Shown: positions 24,346 to 37,289 of the stretch, piece after piece
Layout: every line of letters begins with the position of its first letter
How positions within the stretch are numbered: position 1 is the stretch's first letter
NCBI GenBank assembly: GCA_963662155.1
Contig: OY759274.1
Coordinates: 20,010,060-20,074,059 of the forward strand
Source: Lamellibrachia columna
Lineage: Eukaryota; Annelida; Polychaeta; Sabellida; Siboglinidae
Direction: 5' to 3'
DNA: 64,000 bases
Position numbers and translations under genes: made by a program
The notes under the pieces: model-generated
What the model was told of the DNA's origin: nothing
Database searches by the model: none
Seen by the model: only the letters and a program-made list of their open reading frames with translations

Positions 24346-26040
24346 TGACCGTAGTTCGTATTGTTATCATTCATTCTGTTCTGTCCTGTTCTTATCTTAT
24401 GTCGATATCAAACAGCAATGTACGCATAGAAAAGTGGTCAATCACTTTGTAATATAATTGTAACCATACGAGGCGCACGCACCGCTGTCTACATGCTCTT
24501 CCACGTACAGACAAGCACCGTGTTGCCAGTCGCAGGTTTAGAGGGGCTCACCCGGCTTGGATCCCACCCACCCATAAACACAGGGATCATGCAGACCGAT
24601 GTTCAATGACACTCTAAGCGTTTTCTCTCTCAATCAATGCATGGTTTTCCACTCTACATAATTGTTCACGTTTATGTTCATTTCATTCCACCACAGCTTC
24701 GTCGACCCAATGTCCAATGCAGAACTGTGGAAAATCATGTAATATAAGAATAATAGTACATAATATATAAACTACTTCTATTGCGCTAAAATCCCCGGGA
24801 GATCCTATATTGGCAGCGCACCAAAACAAAAGGGGTTAAGTAGGTCATAATCGATAAGCAGTTCCAGTTGTTAACAGTAGGATTGGTACGCTGGAGAGCT
24901 CTGGAGGATAAGCAAGTTTAAGCAGGTGGGTTTTCAATATGGGTGCACACGTACGCACGCCCTCGTGCACGCACGCACGCACGCACGCACACAGAGCAAT
25001 GAAATTTAATTGATGTTAATAATGTTTAATGTCCAGTAACTGAATCTGGTCCTCCCTCGCGTACGTAACCGTGAACCTACCCCTGTTTGCAACCGTTCCA
25101 TGCATTTGATGTGCACAAGCCATGACCGTCTTCAACATAATTATAACAAACGAACACTGACGCCCGACACACACGCACACAACACGAGTTGTCAAGAGAA
25201 TAAAGCAACACCAACTGATAACTACGTAGATCCTTGTGACGAGATATGTACCAGCGTTCACAACTCCTGTTCACTTCTGCCTTCTTGAAATGTAAGCACA
25301 AATACAAAGGAACTGAGCGTAGGGGAAACTGGCGCTACGGCCAATGTAACAATGTGGACACACATATGCCAGAGAACGCTTCTACATACGAAACTCACAG
25401 TATACAATACATAAAAATACAAAATCCCACGTTAATCCACGAATGGGCTGTTTGGAATAAAGGATTGGTTGGCTGGGCAACGTCATTGTTGCTTAGACGT
25501 GTTGAGTCATTGCAACTGTGCACTTGAGTAACATAACACAGTTTCAAACAAAAACGAACGTTATTGTGTTTCTAGTCACATTTTCAGTGCAAACACTATC
25601 CACAATTGTATTAGATTGAAGCAGAGAGATTTCCTGACACAAATTTGAGTTTACCAAATGAAATAAAGATGTGCAGAATATGTGCACAAAATACAATCGT
25701 GGCAGTGGTAAAATGTTGAGTGGTGCAACTGAATAATTCAATGATCTGTTAGGTGGCGCTGCGATATTGACGAAGACAAACTAACAGCCAGTTGTTCCAG
25801 GCCGCTTACGTTCACGAATGTGACTTCCTTCTAATGCAGTGCATCCAGTCAATGTGTCCAATGATGAAGGGGATCTCCACTGCCAGACGCTGCGTATGTA
25901 GACCCAGAAATTCTGGAGCCAGCCAAATGTTGCAGTTATAGGAAGAAGGGTCTAACCAAGCTATCACCCATACTCCGGTAGCACAGGCTAACGAATAAAT
26001 ACGTTACGGTTATAGAATAAAGGTAAAATAATAAAGGTAA
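24346..26040. other. Spacer between the two Cys-rich genes, no gene recognised
   Basis: Contains a short (ACGC)n tract near 24950-24990 and small open frames (25016-25527) without domain features. I searched both strands for a third GYCGCVAK-type exon and saw none. Confidence 0.45.
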
Positions 26041-26064
26041 AGGTACCAATAGTTGTGGTGGAGA

Positions 26065-26130
26065 TGATGATGATGACGATGATGATGATGATGATGACGA
26101 TAATGATAACGACGACGACGATGATGATAA
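26065..26130. repeat. (GATGAT)n trinucleotide repeat
   Basis: GAT/GAC trinucleotides over about 65 bp, followed by AATAAT-rich sequence. Confidence 0.9.
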
Positions 26131-26559
26131 ATAAATAATAATAAAACTTCTAGAGCATCGAAACCCTCAGGGATCCAAGCTCAGAGGCCCAGCAAGGCAG
26201 AATATTTAAGCATGATATACCACGAACAGGGACGAGCGAAACTCATCATCACGGCGAAGGATTTGTGGTGGAAATGCATTTTCAAAAAAAATATGTTTTT
26301 AGCAAATAACTGACGGACATGCCGGGCATACCATTGAAAAGTGTCAGAATTGTTGCATTATACATTGGAGATGAAACAAATGACAGGAAACATAAACATC
26401 ACATTAAGACAAGGCCCTTTGGAGACTCATTTATTAACTGTAAAACAAGCCGCGTGTTGTCGCGTCTCGTTCGGTAACAGGTGATAACTGATTAGCAATA
26501 CTAGCAAAAATACTTAACCTCCGGAATGGATAACTTGGTAGTTTGTACGTTATGAGGTA

Positions 26560-26825
26560 AAATTAGTAAAGGATCAATGTAGATTGGACATCAGGAAGCA
26601 CTCGTTCTCACAGAGGACAATAAATGAAAGGAACAAATTGTCTACAGATTGTGTAACTGCTAGCAGCGTGAATATGTTTAAAAACAAGGTTGACACATAT
26701 CTCAGGAGGGCGGGTTATAAGTAAATGAACATTGTTGGACTCTCGATAAGCCAATGGCTTCCTTGTCCACTTGTCATCTGGGCATTTGGCTTGGATGGCA
26801 AATCTTGTTAAATCTTGTTATTGTA
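26560..26825 (+). mobile_element. LINE 3' end (CR1/jockey-like family X), copy 1
   Basis: This matches the copies at 37290-37610 and 57110-57510. The decayed coding part corresponds to a FSQRVINEWNKLPNDCVNA-type C-terminus, followed by GTTGGACTCTCGATAAGCCA and a TCTTGTTAAA tandem end. Frameshifts and stops have broken the frame here. Short tandem 3' ends are usual for CR1/L2-type elements. Confidence 0.8.
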
Positions 26826-26999
26826 CAATTTCAGGTCTCACAATATTATTACAGAAATATCCAGCTACGGTGCTTGGTGTTGCCAGTCAATAACTCCTGG
26901 AAGCAAACATTGCGATGTAGTACTGGCAGTTACAGCAACGACTAGCGACGCCTTGCCTTGTATTATGTAACTAGGGACAATCGAATAAAAAACGCATGA

Positions 27000-27770
27000 C
27001 CTTGTGAACAATTTTACGCAACTATTCGCTTTGCGGACAGTTGTACGAACTAACTACAAAGGGTAATTCGATTGTTATAGAGAGGGTCGTAGCGGAGTGA
27101 ATTTCTAAAAAATATTCAACTGAGATGACCCGACCGGGTTCGTAGACGAACCCATGAAATTGTGACGCCTGAGATGCAAAGCATCTAGGAGGAGTAGGAG
27201 TGTTCGAAATGAGGGTGTATGGGGGTCCAGGACCCCCATAAGGCATGAGGGACCGCCCACAGGAAAGAAAAATGTAAGCTTGGGGGTCCCACATTGTATC
27301 GTTGTACCGATGTAATTACCATTCAATTGTATTATTTTTTCTGGGGGGTGACCAATATCTGTAGGGGACTCCACAAGAGTCACTGGTCATTTCAAACCCT
27401 GAGGAGTCTGCTCAACTAACAACTACGTAAAAATTGGTCGTAGTTGCCGATTCGCTTAACGCCAGTCATACATATTACCTGGTATAGAAAGTAGAGAAAA
27501 AAATATGCCATTTTCATTTAATTATTCATATTTTATTGGTTTCAGCTTTCGATACAGCAGCGCTGATCTCATTAGTGTTGACATATATATTTCGAAAATG
27601 CACACATTGAGCTTATCCACAATTGAACTACAGTACATTCAAGCCAAACGTATCTACGTTGGTATTATCACCGACATGTTACAGTAAACACGTATCGCAC
27701 TAACTGTTATTTCAAGCCGTCGACTATAGGTATAGGTAACTCATATAAATAGTATTGATTATTATTCATT
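27000..27770. other. Spacer, nothing recognised
   Basis: Short frames at 27022-27383 (minus) and 27505-27687 (plus) have no visible domain or splice support. Confidence 0.4.
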
Positions 27771-27772
27771 AG

Positions 27773-27778
27773 TTTATT
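27773..27778 (-). terminator. Polyadenylation signal of Cys-rich gene 2
   Basis: AATAAA on the minus strand about 140 nt after the stop codon of gene 2. Confidence 0.6.
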
Positions 27779-27914
27779 GATGTTGGTTGACAATCATTGT
27801 TGTAACCATTAACCATCAACACAACACTGTACGCATTATGTTAGAAACAAGCGATATTACTGTTGTTATACTTCATGCTGCGATATCCCTATTCCACTTA
27901 ACAAACTGGGGCGA

Positions 27915-28936
<1,022 letters not shown>

Positions 28937-29030
28937 CTGAAATATTAATGTCATTTGTTATAACTACCACTGGAACGTGGAAAATGGGGATAATAAAATT
29001 GATACAACACACACATGCGCGCGCACTCTT

Positions 29031-29136
29031 ACACTCACTCACTCACTCACTCACTCACTCACTCACTCACTCACTCACTCATGACAGACAGAGGCACAGA
29101 CAGAGGCAGAGGCAGAGGCAGAGGCAGATACAGAGA

Positions 29137-29200
<64 letters not shown>

Positions 29201-29230
29201 CGGAGAGATAGAGAGAGAGAGAGAGAGGCG

Positions 29231-29278
<48 letters not shown>

Positions 29279-29315
29279 GAGAGAGAGACAGAGAGAGAGG
29301 CAGAGACAGAGGATG
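29031..29315. repeat. (CTCA)n and (GA)n/(GAGGCA)n microsatellites
   Basis: About 50 bp of ACTC units, then GGCAGA hexamers, then GA dinucleotides with CGGAGA and CAGAGA interruptions. Arg-Glu and Ser-Leu frames here are artefacts. Confidence 0.95.
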
Positions 29316-29915
29316 AGGTAGAGGCAGATAGACACCTCAAACCGAGTCTCACCTATTGAATTCTGATTAAGACACTAATTCCCTCCGTTTGGAATCTCAG
29401 TTGATGACTGTTCGAATAACGACACCGCTTGTAAGAAGCTGCGTGGTGGATACGCATGTAAAGGGTTGTATTCAGCGTAAGCACATTAATAGACTGTGTT
29501 GCGTATAGGATTACAATGTGTCGACGATACGTGATATCAAACAAGGCGATTAGGCTATTCTTATCTTTATTCGTGACACCTTATCTGGATATATATCTTT
29601 GGTATACACTTTACTTGTTATCATTAACATGTTGCGTCCATGGTCAGTGAAGATTACAACATAGTATATTATCCTATGCTTTTGCTTTAAACAAATTTAT
29701 CCTGTGTAGCAAAGAAAATTAAATATAAATGTGTCTATTATATGTCTATCTATCAAATACACTAATTTCTGACATTCAAAAATGTGTGTTCATTATTTTG
29801 TTTCCTCGACAGAAGAATCAAAACAGTGAAAGTCCATTTTCATGTCTTAGATATAATTCTAATAGACACATATCCAACTAACCTGATGGTGCAGATCAAC
29901 ATGTTTGTTCTGGAG

Positions 29916-30095
29916 TTTTTAGTTTAGGGATTACCGTTAAGTAAGTACGTGTTTAAACCAAAATAAAAAGTTAAGTTTTTAGTTTAGGGATTACCGTTAA
30001 GTAAGTACGTGTTTAAACCAAAATAAAAAGTTAAATTTTTAGTTTAGGGATTACCGTTAAGTAAATACGTGTTTAAACCAAAATAAAAAGTGAAA
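29916..30095. repeat. Three tandem copies of a 60-bp unit
   Basis: Three consecutive 60-bp units beginning TTTTTAGTTTAGGGATTACC, nearly identical. The period is exactly 60. Function unknown. Confidence 0.95.
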
Positions 30096-30577
30096 TTGTG
30101 TGGCATCAAAAACTGCAAATCGTCATAGTGTACATAATGCCAAATATCGTGTTTCTGTTAAGTGGACACATATATATGCTTATTTCCTACATTCTACGAA
30201 AATGGCAGACGGGGACATTGTGCTGAAACATTAATCGAGTGGCAAGCGTATTTTTATTATATTAAGCATTATATTAATTTTTATTATATTAATTTAAAAA
30301 AGTCAGTGTATCTCTATGTTTCTGCAATGAACCTGCCGAAATCTTAATTCTAACTCGTAATTGTCATCCCATGTAAAGGCCGAACTGATGAATCTACGAG
30401 AGGTAAACATAAATATAAAATTCCATTTGTTGTAACACGAGCTGTGTGTTGCTATTTGAAGCGGAGACAAGTGAGAACTCAGAAGCGTTAAAGCTGTCAT
30501 TTTGAAGTTATATTGGTCTTTTCACACATAGAACATCGCGTGACGCTGAACAAAGTGAGCGAGTGAGCTAGCTATCC

Positions 30578-30628
<51 letters not shown>

Positions 30629-32020
30629 TGTGTGTGCGGACGCTTGCGATTTTTTTTGGAGGGGGTCGGATATCGGGACAGGCATAGGCATATTAGAGAG
30701 ATTCGGCGCGCAACATATGCAAAGTGTACGCGTAGAAGATGTGATCTACATAGAAATGCCAATTGCTACAAGTTAAGTGTTTTAGCTACTTGATTGGTAT
30801 TGTTCCAAAGCTTCCTCGTTGTTCATCTCAAGCTTCAGTTGAGACGTCCAATTTCCTCCTATAATTAAATATATTTATTGCAGGAAGTTGTAAACGTGTT
30901 AGCCATCTTATTAATGTTCTTCTATGTCACATGTCCTGAAACAAGACGAGCACGTGTTACTTTATGTGCGTCGGGAGGGAATTAACGAGGTAAAGTTGTT
31001 GATACGTGGTCACCCACATAATACCACGTAGTCTTACACGTGAGCGAGGGGCTTAACATCACGCGTGTTTCAACGCGAGGGATTGTGTGCGCATTTGCGC
31101 GTGGTTGTTTATGTGTGCGTGTTAATTTGCACATAGTGGTAGGCGATTGTCTTAAGAAACAAGCCGCTCAACTGTAGTAGATGACACCAATAACAACACT
31201 GTAGTAAAGATTCCGAATTTGGTAGTATACATGTATATATAGTAGACAACATCGTGGTAAATGTGAATTTCGTTTTATCATATTGTGTGTCTATATTGTT
31301 TTGTATGCATTGTATGTATGCTTTCACAAGTCTACGCGTAACTGAAGCGTTAAGCATGAGAGCCAATTTCATTGGCTACTCAGATTCCGGTTAACCAGTC
31401 ATACTTGTCACAATGTAAAATGCATGCCAGGCTATCTCTTATGTGCGACAAGAGATGGCGCCACCTCACGGAGAAACATATCTTAGCCAGAACACGAGTT
31501 TGGTGTTGAACTTCTAATCGTTGAGTCTGTGTGAATATGAGAGCACCCAAAGATACACATAAAGTAAACAAGGCCTTTTTGCCGTGTGAGGCGTCTTCTA
31601 ATGAAGACCCATACCATGATAAATCCTAAAGTAGCTGACCGCCCTAAAACCAAATTAATGAAACTTGAAATTTTGAAAGTTGTTTCCACTCCACATGACT
31701 GAAAAATACAATACAAAATTAAATCAGAAATAAATATAAAAATAATAATTCACAAGTTATACAACAAAACAGTTGGACGATACTCACATTAACATTATAT
31801 GTGTTCTGTAGTAGGGAATATTGCTTACGACGTAAATATTAAAACCAGTGAAGATTAACTCTGGCTATTTAATAATTAAAGTAATAATTACACAAGATGC
31901 ATACTGTCCAGGGTGTAATGATATGCGACATTCTGATCATGTTTGTTAGCGTTAATCCAAAGCAGCGTCTAAGAGTTTGTATATATCAACCATTTCGTTA
32001 TTGCATCACAAAACCTACCC
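30096..32020. other. Spacer with a (GTGC)n tract, no gene recognised
   Basis: A (TGCG)n tract lies at about 30590-30632. Other sequence is AT-rich with only short unsupported frames. Confidence 0.4.
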
Positions 32021-32029
32021 CAATACTGA

Positions 32030-32580
32030 TGCCAACGTCATTACCTGTTCCAGATGCTAAATTCCAGGAGGCTAAACTAGAAATGGTAGCTAAGAAAATA
32101 AAGGCAATGAAGGATAATAGATCACCTGGAATGGAATTGGCCAAAACTACTAATGGAATCAGTAGAACGAATAAGTAAACCACTTGCAAGAATGTTCAAC
32201 TTGTCATTAAAAGAGGGATTGGTTCCTTTTGAATGGAAGCATCATACATCATACATCATACCATCATAAAATCATACCATTATTTAGAAAGGATCCGATA
32301 AATAAATCAGATAATTACAGACCAGTGCATTTAACATCGCTAAGTGGGTAGATGAGGAATCACCAGTAGATATTATCTACATTTATTTTCAGAACGTTTT
32401 CGACACAAAGTGCCATATCAAAGATTAATCAGTATTAGGACCATTATTATTTTTAATATATATCAATGACTTGGACGATAATGCAACAAGCAACGTACTG
32501 AAATTTGCGGATGACACAATGGTGTTTAGAAAGGTTAAATTTTATGCAGACAAATTAGTTAAATGATTTGAAAAATGGCC
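32030..32580 (+). mobile_element. Decayed LINE reverse-transcriptase fragments
   Basis: Frame fragments show KKIKAMKDNRSPGM (RT region 1), SDNYRPVHLTSL (region 2a) and, after a deletion, a GPLLFLIYINDLDD stretch followed by KFADDTMVF, the F/YADD catalytic box. The order is right but frameshifts and deletions separate the pieces. Probably the same CR1/jockey-like group as the 3' ends at 26.6, 37.4 and 57.2 kb. Confidence 0.85.
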
Positions 32581-32644
32581 GTTGGGAAATGTAAATACCT
32601 ACATACAGAACACATGAACTTGGATGTAAATGTAAAGTGATAGA

Positions 32645-32860
32645 TACTGTTTGGGTACTACCATAAAAGAAAAGGACTTCCTTGTCTTTGTGAAATTCCA
32701 CATGTAACGAGTAATAATCAAAAGTACCTCGCGGTCTTGTGTGGCCATTGAGGTAAAAACAAGTACAATTTTGAGCCCACCACGACACTTTGGGATACCT
32801 GCCACTGCAATGTTTTTTGACACAACAGTCGGGGTCAAGCAGACAGATAAACCGAGACGT
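32645..32860 (-). pseudogene. Inverted fragment of fibrinogen-related domain
   Basis: Minus-strand frame with SWWAQNCT, FYLNGHTRPRGTFDYYSLHV and EFHKDKEV. It matches residues of about 230-270 of the intact FReD gene at 34.4 kb with clear nucleotide similarity, but in opposite orientation. No rest of a gene is attached. Confidence 0.8.
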
Positions 32861-33109
32861 ACCTTTATGGTTGGTGATTCTCATTCGCTGAATTAAATAT
32901 GTTTATTAATTTTACGAGACGTTGCGGCGAATGGTGGAAAAAGAACGAGATGCGTTTGGGTGGAAATCATGGGCAGAGGCGGCACAGAGGGCGGCCGACA
33001 GGGCGGAATGGCGGACTCTTGTACATGCCCTATGTGACACATGGCGCCCAAGGGATCCGTAAGCCGTAAGTAACTAATTTTACGTTAGGTAGATAGTCCT
33101 GCGTAAATT

Positions 33110-33895
33110 TCCAGTGACGCCGCATATTCCATACGAAGCTGCGACCGTGGTGTCAAAAACAATGCAGTGATAGGTATCCGAACAGGTCGTGATGGTTTCA
33201 AAATTGTACTCGTTTTTACGTCAATGGCCTTATGCGACCGCGAGGTACTTTTGATTAGTACTCGTTATATGTGGAGACATATAAAAGCGAGTAAGTCTTT
33301 AAAGGAAATCAGATGATGTTCCGGCCGACAGTTAATAATCCGTGTCAGAACGGTTAACATGCGAATATCAAACAGTCGTCGGTGTGTCTACTTGACGGCC
33401 TCCAACAGTCGTCGATGTGTCTACTTGGCGGCCTCCAACAGTCGTCGGTGTGTCTACTTGGCGGCCTTCAACAGTCGTCGATGTGTCTACTTGGCGGCCT
33501 CCAACAGTCGTCGATGTGTCTACTTGGCGGCCTCCAACAGTCGTCGGTGTGTCTATTTGGCGGCCTCCAACAGTCGTCGGTGTGTTTGCCCGTTGAGTCA
33601 CTGCGGAAGTATATGCGAGCTTCAGAATTCATGTGTGAACGACGGTTCGTGCGTCCACGACAAGGCTGCAAATAAAAGGTCGCATGAGACAGACCCCGCG
33701 CTGTCTACTACGACGACTACTACTACGGGTCAATGTGTGGCTTCTTGCCTTAGCCGTATTGTTTGGTATGTACATGAAGAAGAGAGAGAAGGCGGAAGTT
33801 GTGGAACGAATGCGACTGTTCGAAGATGTAGAAACGTCGGAAGAATAGGAGGACCAGATGTGTTCGTTTCCATACGTTTTAGGTTTCCGAAATAA
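33110..33895 (+). pseudogene. Decayed FReD/EGF/tail copy with expanded EGF segment
   Basis: Begins with a degenerate FReD C-terminus carrying stops (similar to the intact copy from its cysteine near residue 234 on), then the seven-copy 33-bp array, then a CVCPLSHCG and CVHDKAANK EGF remnant. This runs straight into sequence matching the second exon of the intact gene (DPALSTTT). The intron and the end of EGF 2 are missing. The transmembrane segment is gone and the tail is frameshifted. Confidence 0.8.
33372..33602 (+). repeat. 33-bp in-frame minisatellite derived from EGF coding sequence
   Basis: Seven copies at exactly 33-bp spacing. Each encodes an 11-residue unit of the form NSRRCVYLAAS. 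The unit corresponds to residues of about 297-307 of the intact FReD protein, so the satellite arose by duplication inside coding sequence. Confidence 0.93.
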
Positions 33896-34159
33896 CAAGG
33901 CTGGGGGTTTGCTACGCCAAACAAAATTGCCCCCTTCACGCCATCGAGGGAAGGACATTACCACTAGATTTGATGCAAAACAAAAAGACAAATAAATGTG
34001 AAAAAGCATAAAAATATATTAGATTATAATAAACAATCTGTGAACAATTTAGAAATAACAAACTGATGCTCAAAATTATATTTAGTCAATAAAAACAAAC
34101 ATTTTCAGGTATCACCATATAACTTTACAGAAAAATTAAGTATTTCAATGACGCACGTT

Positions 34160-34207
<48 letters not shown>

Positions 34208-34300
34208 CGAACGAACGAACGAACGGTCGATCGAACGAACGAAAGAACGAATTTTTGGATGCTCGCACACACACGCGCGCGCACGCACGCACACAAACAC
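34160..34300. repeat. (GCAC)n and (GAAC)n microsatellite upstream of FReD gene
   Basis: Tetranucleotide tracts about 110 bp 5' of the FReD frame. The decayed copy at 38.4 kb has a short related ACGC tract in the same position, so the upstream flank was duplicated together with the gene. Confidence 0.9.
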
Positions 34301-34411
34301 GCACACACAGACGATACAAGGACAAATGCATCCGAACATTACTTGACAAAGGCGATGACGTAGAACGCACAAAACACACTCGTAGAACGCACAAAACACA
34401 CTCGTAGAAAG

Positions 34412-35531
34412 ATGGCGGAGATAAGTATTCGCCCTCAGACCACGCGTGAAGATTTGCACTGCGACAGGTCAACGAAGTGTTTTCCGTTTTACGGGATAAT
34501 TGAAACGATCACAATTTGCAACATAGCACGGACATGGACAGTGATACAGTTTCTTTTCAATGTTGCGTCATGCCAAAGTAACTGCAAGCCAAAGGACTGT
34601 TTTGATTTAAAATGCTACAGGGTCTCAAAGACGAAGGACGGGCCTCAATCTATATACCCAGGTAGGCCAACACTGCCCAGTGTCCAGGTGTCATGTGATC
34701 AAACTTCTCAAAGTGGCGGATGGATTGTGTTCCAACGCAGGGTCGACGGTTCGGTGAATTTCACCAGGAATTGGGCAGCGTTCAGAAACGGATTTGGCAG
34801 TCACGGTGGAGCCGATACGGAACTATGGTTGGGCAACGAAAATGTTCACCAAATTATACTGGAATATGGTAACATAACATGTGATCTCAGCATTGAAGGA
34901 TATGGCTACGATGGCACCAGCTGCATTATGGGTGCTGACGTGTTCACTCTGGGACCTGAATCGGATTATTATCGGTTGCAGTTTCGCGACTTCACTTCTC
35001 ACCTTAACGCATTTAGTGATGATATCCTTTATCACAGAGACGCTCAGTTTTCGACGTACGACCGTGGTGCTAAAAAAAAATGCAGTGACAGGTATCTCAA
35101 CGGATCGTGGTGGTTTAATAATTGTACTCGTTTTTACCTCAATGGCCCTATTAGACCGAGAGGTACTTTTGATTATTACTCGTTATATGTGGAAACGTAC
35201 AAAGGCAAGAAAGTCCTTAAAGGAAGCCAGATGATGTTCCGGCCGACTGTTCGTCCCCAGTGCAATAATCCTTGCGAGAACGGTGGAACATGTGAATACT
35301 TGGCGGCCTCCAACAGTTGTCGGTGTGTCTGCCCGTTGAGTCACTGCGGACGTAAATGCGAGCTTGAGAATTCATGTGTGAACGGCGGTTCGTGCGTCCA
35401 CGACGAGGCTGCAAATAAAATGTCGTGCAAGTGCACCGCTGGCTACCCAGGGCCGAGCTGTAGAGTAAGTGAGACGGATGAAGGAATGAAAGTAACAGGA
35501 ACAGAAGAAACGGGAAAAAGTAACAGGACAA
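34412..35531 (+). CDS. Membrane-anchored fibrinogen-related/EGF protein, main exon
   Basis: The frame encodes about 374 residues. A fibrinogen-related domain spans about residues 63-278 (GGWIVFQRRVDGSVNFTRNW near 102-121, ELWLGNENVHQI near 137-148, WWFNNCT near 233-239). It is followed by EGF 1 (about 284-318) and EGF 2 (about 319-351), both with the six-Cys pattern. The usual calcium site DxD after FST is replaced (STYDRGAKKK), so metal-dependent ligand binding may be altered. The Met chosen is the first in frame. The true start or an upstream signal-peptide exon is unresolved, because only a weakly hydrophobic stretch (42-56) precedes the domain. I place the exon end at ACA A/GTATGT (35531), phase 1, which reads into the exon at 36043. 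An alternative donor GTAAGT lies at about 35465. Confidence 0.85.
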
Positions 35532-36042
35532 GTATGTGACACAGTTGTATGTTACGATAAGTCATTATGTTGACATTTACTAAAACGTTGTATGGAAGTA
35601 TGCATACATTGATTGATCTGATGTTAACTCCACTTGTTTTAAATGTGATCCATTATTAGAATATAATTTAATCCTTTATTAAAATGGCAGAGTAATGCTA
35701 TAAAGTCAAATATGAGAACCTGTGGAACATTATTGGAAAGGCAGAATAGTGCTACAAAGTGAAAGAAAGAGAGAAAAACATATACATTTCTAGGTAGGTA
35801 AATAGGTAGGTAGGTAAGATAGCAGTTTTGTGCTACAAATCCAAATTCGAGAAATTATGGAACATCATTAGAATGGCATGATAATGCTACGGAAGTCAAA
35901 GAAAGGAGTAATGAGAAATTATAATAAATTAATAAGATAATTGTAATAGTCTTAGGATGTGTTGAAATTCAATTAAGCTTATGCTTTTTTCATAGCAAAA
36001 TACGTTATTTTTCCGCTACTTTTTTCCCATTCCTTTTACCAG

Positions 36043-36296
36043 GTGACAGAGACCCCGCGCTGTCTACGACGACTGAGCCACCTCCAGCTTTATGGTTCTC
36101 TACAGCGTTCATAGCCGCGATCGCCGTGGGACTTCTCGCCTTAACGATGACCGTCGTTGTATTGGTAGCGACGTACAAGAAGAAAAGAGAGAAGACGGAA
36201 GCTGCGGAGCGAATGCGGCTGTTGGAAGAAGAACAGAAGGAAGAGGAAGAGATTGATGACCAGTCGTGTTCATTTTCATACGTGTTAAGTTTATGA
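36043..36296 (+). CDS. FReD/EGF protein, exon 2: transmembrane segment and tail
   Basis: The acceptor is TTTTCCCATTCCTTTTACCAG before 36043. Read in phase 1 it gives a Thr/Pro-rich stalk, then a hydrophobic span (ALWFSTAFIAAIAVGLLALT and on, through MTVVVLVA), then YKKKREK as a stop-transfer signal and a Glu-rich cytoplasmic tail ending at a TGA (36294-36296). Together with the main exon this predicts a single-pass type I receptor-like protein. The same stalk start is seen fused in the pseudogene at 33.7 kb, which confirms that these two exons belong together. Confidence 0.83.
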
Positions 36297-36337
36297 AATG
36301 GCAATGCTGACAAAATGTGTCACTGTGAAGCAAAACA

Positions 36338-36343
36338 AATAAA
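36338..36343 (+). terminator. Polyadenylation signal of FReD gene
   Basis: AATAAA 42 nt after the stop codon. Confidence 0.7.
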
Positions 36344-36439
36344 TATGGATAATAATAAATTAGCTTTATTGGGCAACACCAAAAACAACGATGAACAATG
36401 TCTGAATGATTAATAAATAAGAAATTGATACTCAAAATG

Positions 36440-37276
36440 ATATACAGTGTGGATGTTGTCGTGTCCCGTATGTCCCTTGAACCTTTCAGATCAACCTTAA
36501 TTAGTTGACCAGCGTGATAGAGTGTTTCTGTTTTTCCAGGGACTTTCTCTTCAACATTCTTATCATAGCCACTTGACGTAGTGGCTGCTTCTACTGCTGT
36601 ACGAAGATAAAGTGTTTTGAAAAAGTGACTTAAACCCGTCTCTGGGCTGAGCAAAAGCTATCCTCAGTCCAGAGTGTTGTCCCGGGCGATATTTCATTTT
36701 GGCTGTGCAATATGTTTCAGTCTGCTTACCATAACCCTGTAACAAACACTTGTGTATGTTACAGAGTGTAAACATATAATAAACATTGACGTGTTCGAAA
36801 TCAACCTCGTCTAGAGGGTTAGTAAAGGCTGCTTGGTACACATATTCGACTGTTCCAGCATAAACGTTCATTAGTTGGAGAGGAGTACGATGCCCAGCAA
36901 CTGCGATGATGTTTTGCTTCGTAAAATATCAGGTCCAATCCAACTATTTGTATTGCAACAACTTGATCATTGCGTGCTTTACGTTATCTGGTATACTCTG
37001 CGTAGGTTCATGATCCTGGTTTCTGGCTTTTATCCTCTCCAGGAACACTTCTTTAATATTAGTGATTACAGAATGTTGTCCAGTTCTACGCGTCCGATAC
37101 TCAAAAAGGTATGTTTCTTTATTGAATGTTGCAACTCGCTGTCTGACATTCAGGGTACCTAGACTAAATACTGTACGTTTTGCTGTATGTTGTGGCCATG
37201 ACACTTCATTTTCGTCAACAAGTCTGCAAAGAAAGCCACCATTATATGGAAATAATTCAATTATTGCAATCACCAA
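36440..37276 (-). other. Coding-like minus-strand region, family not recognised
   Basis: Minus frames at 36944-37276 (110 codons, containing FLCRLVDENEVSWP and ETYLFEYRTRRTG) and in 36440-36871 (containing MNVYAGTVEYVYQAAF and, in another frame, KTLYLRTAVEAA and KNVEEKVPGKTETL) have protein-like composition, unlike repeat artefacts. Stops and frame changes separate them, so this may be a decayed gene or several exons. I cannot name the family. It resembles the fragment at 42.87-43.35 kb only faintly. Confidence 0.35.
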
Positions 37277-37289
37277 CTAGTTTATGCTC

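Noticed and set aside
29015..29359. Arg/Glu-rich protein of 114 codons
   Set aside because: (GA)n and GGCAGA microsatellite.
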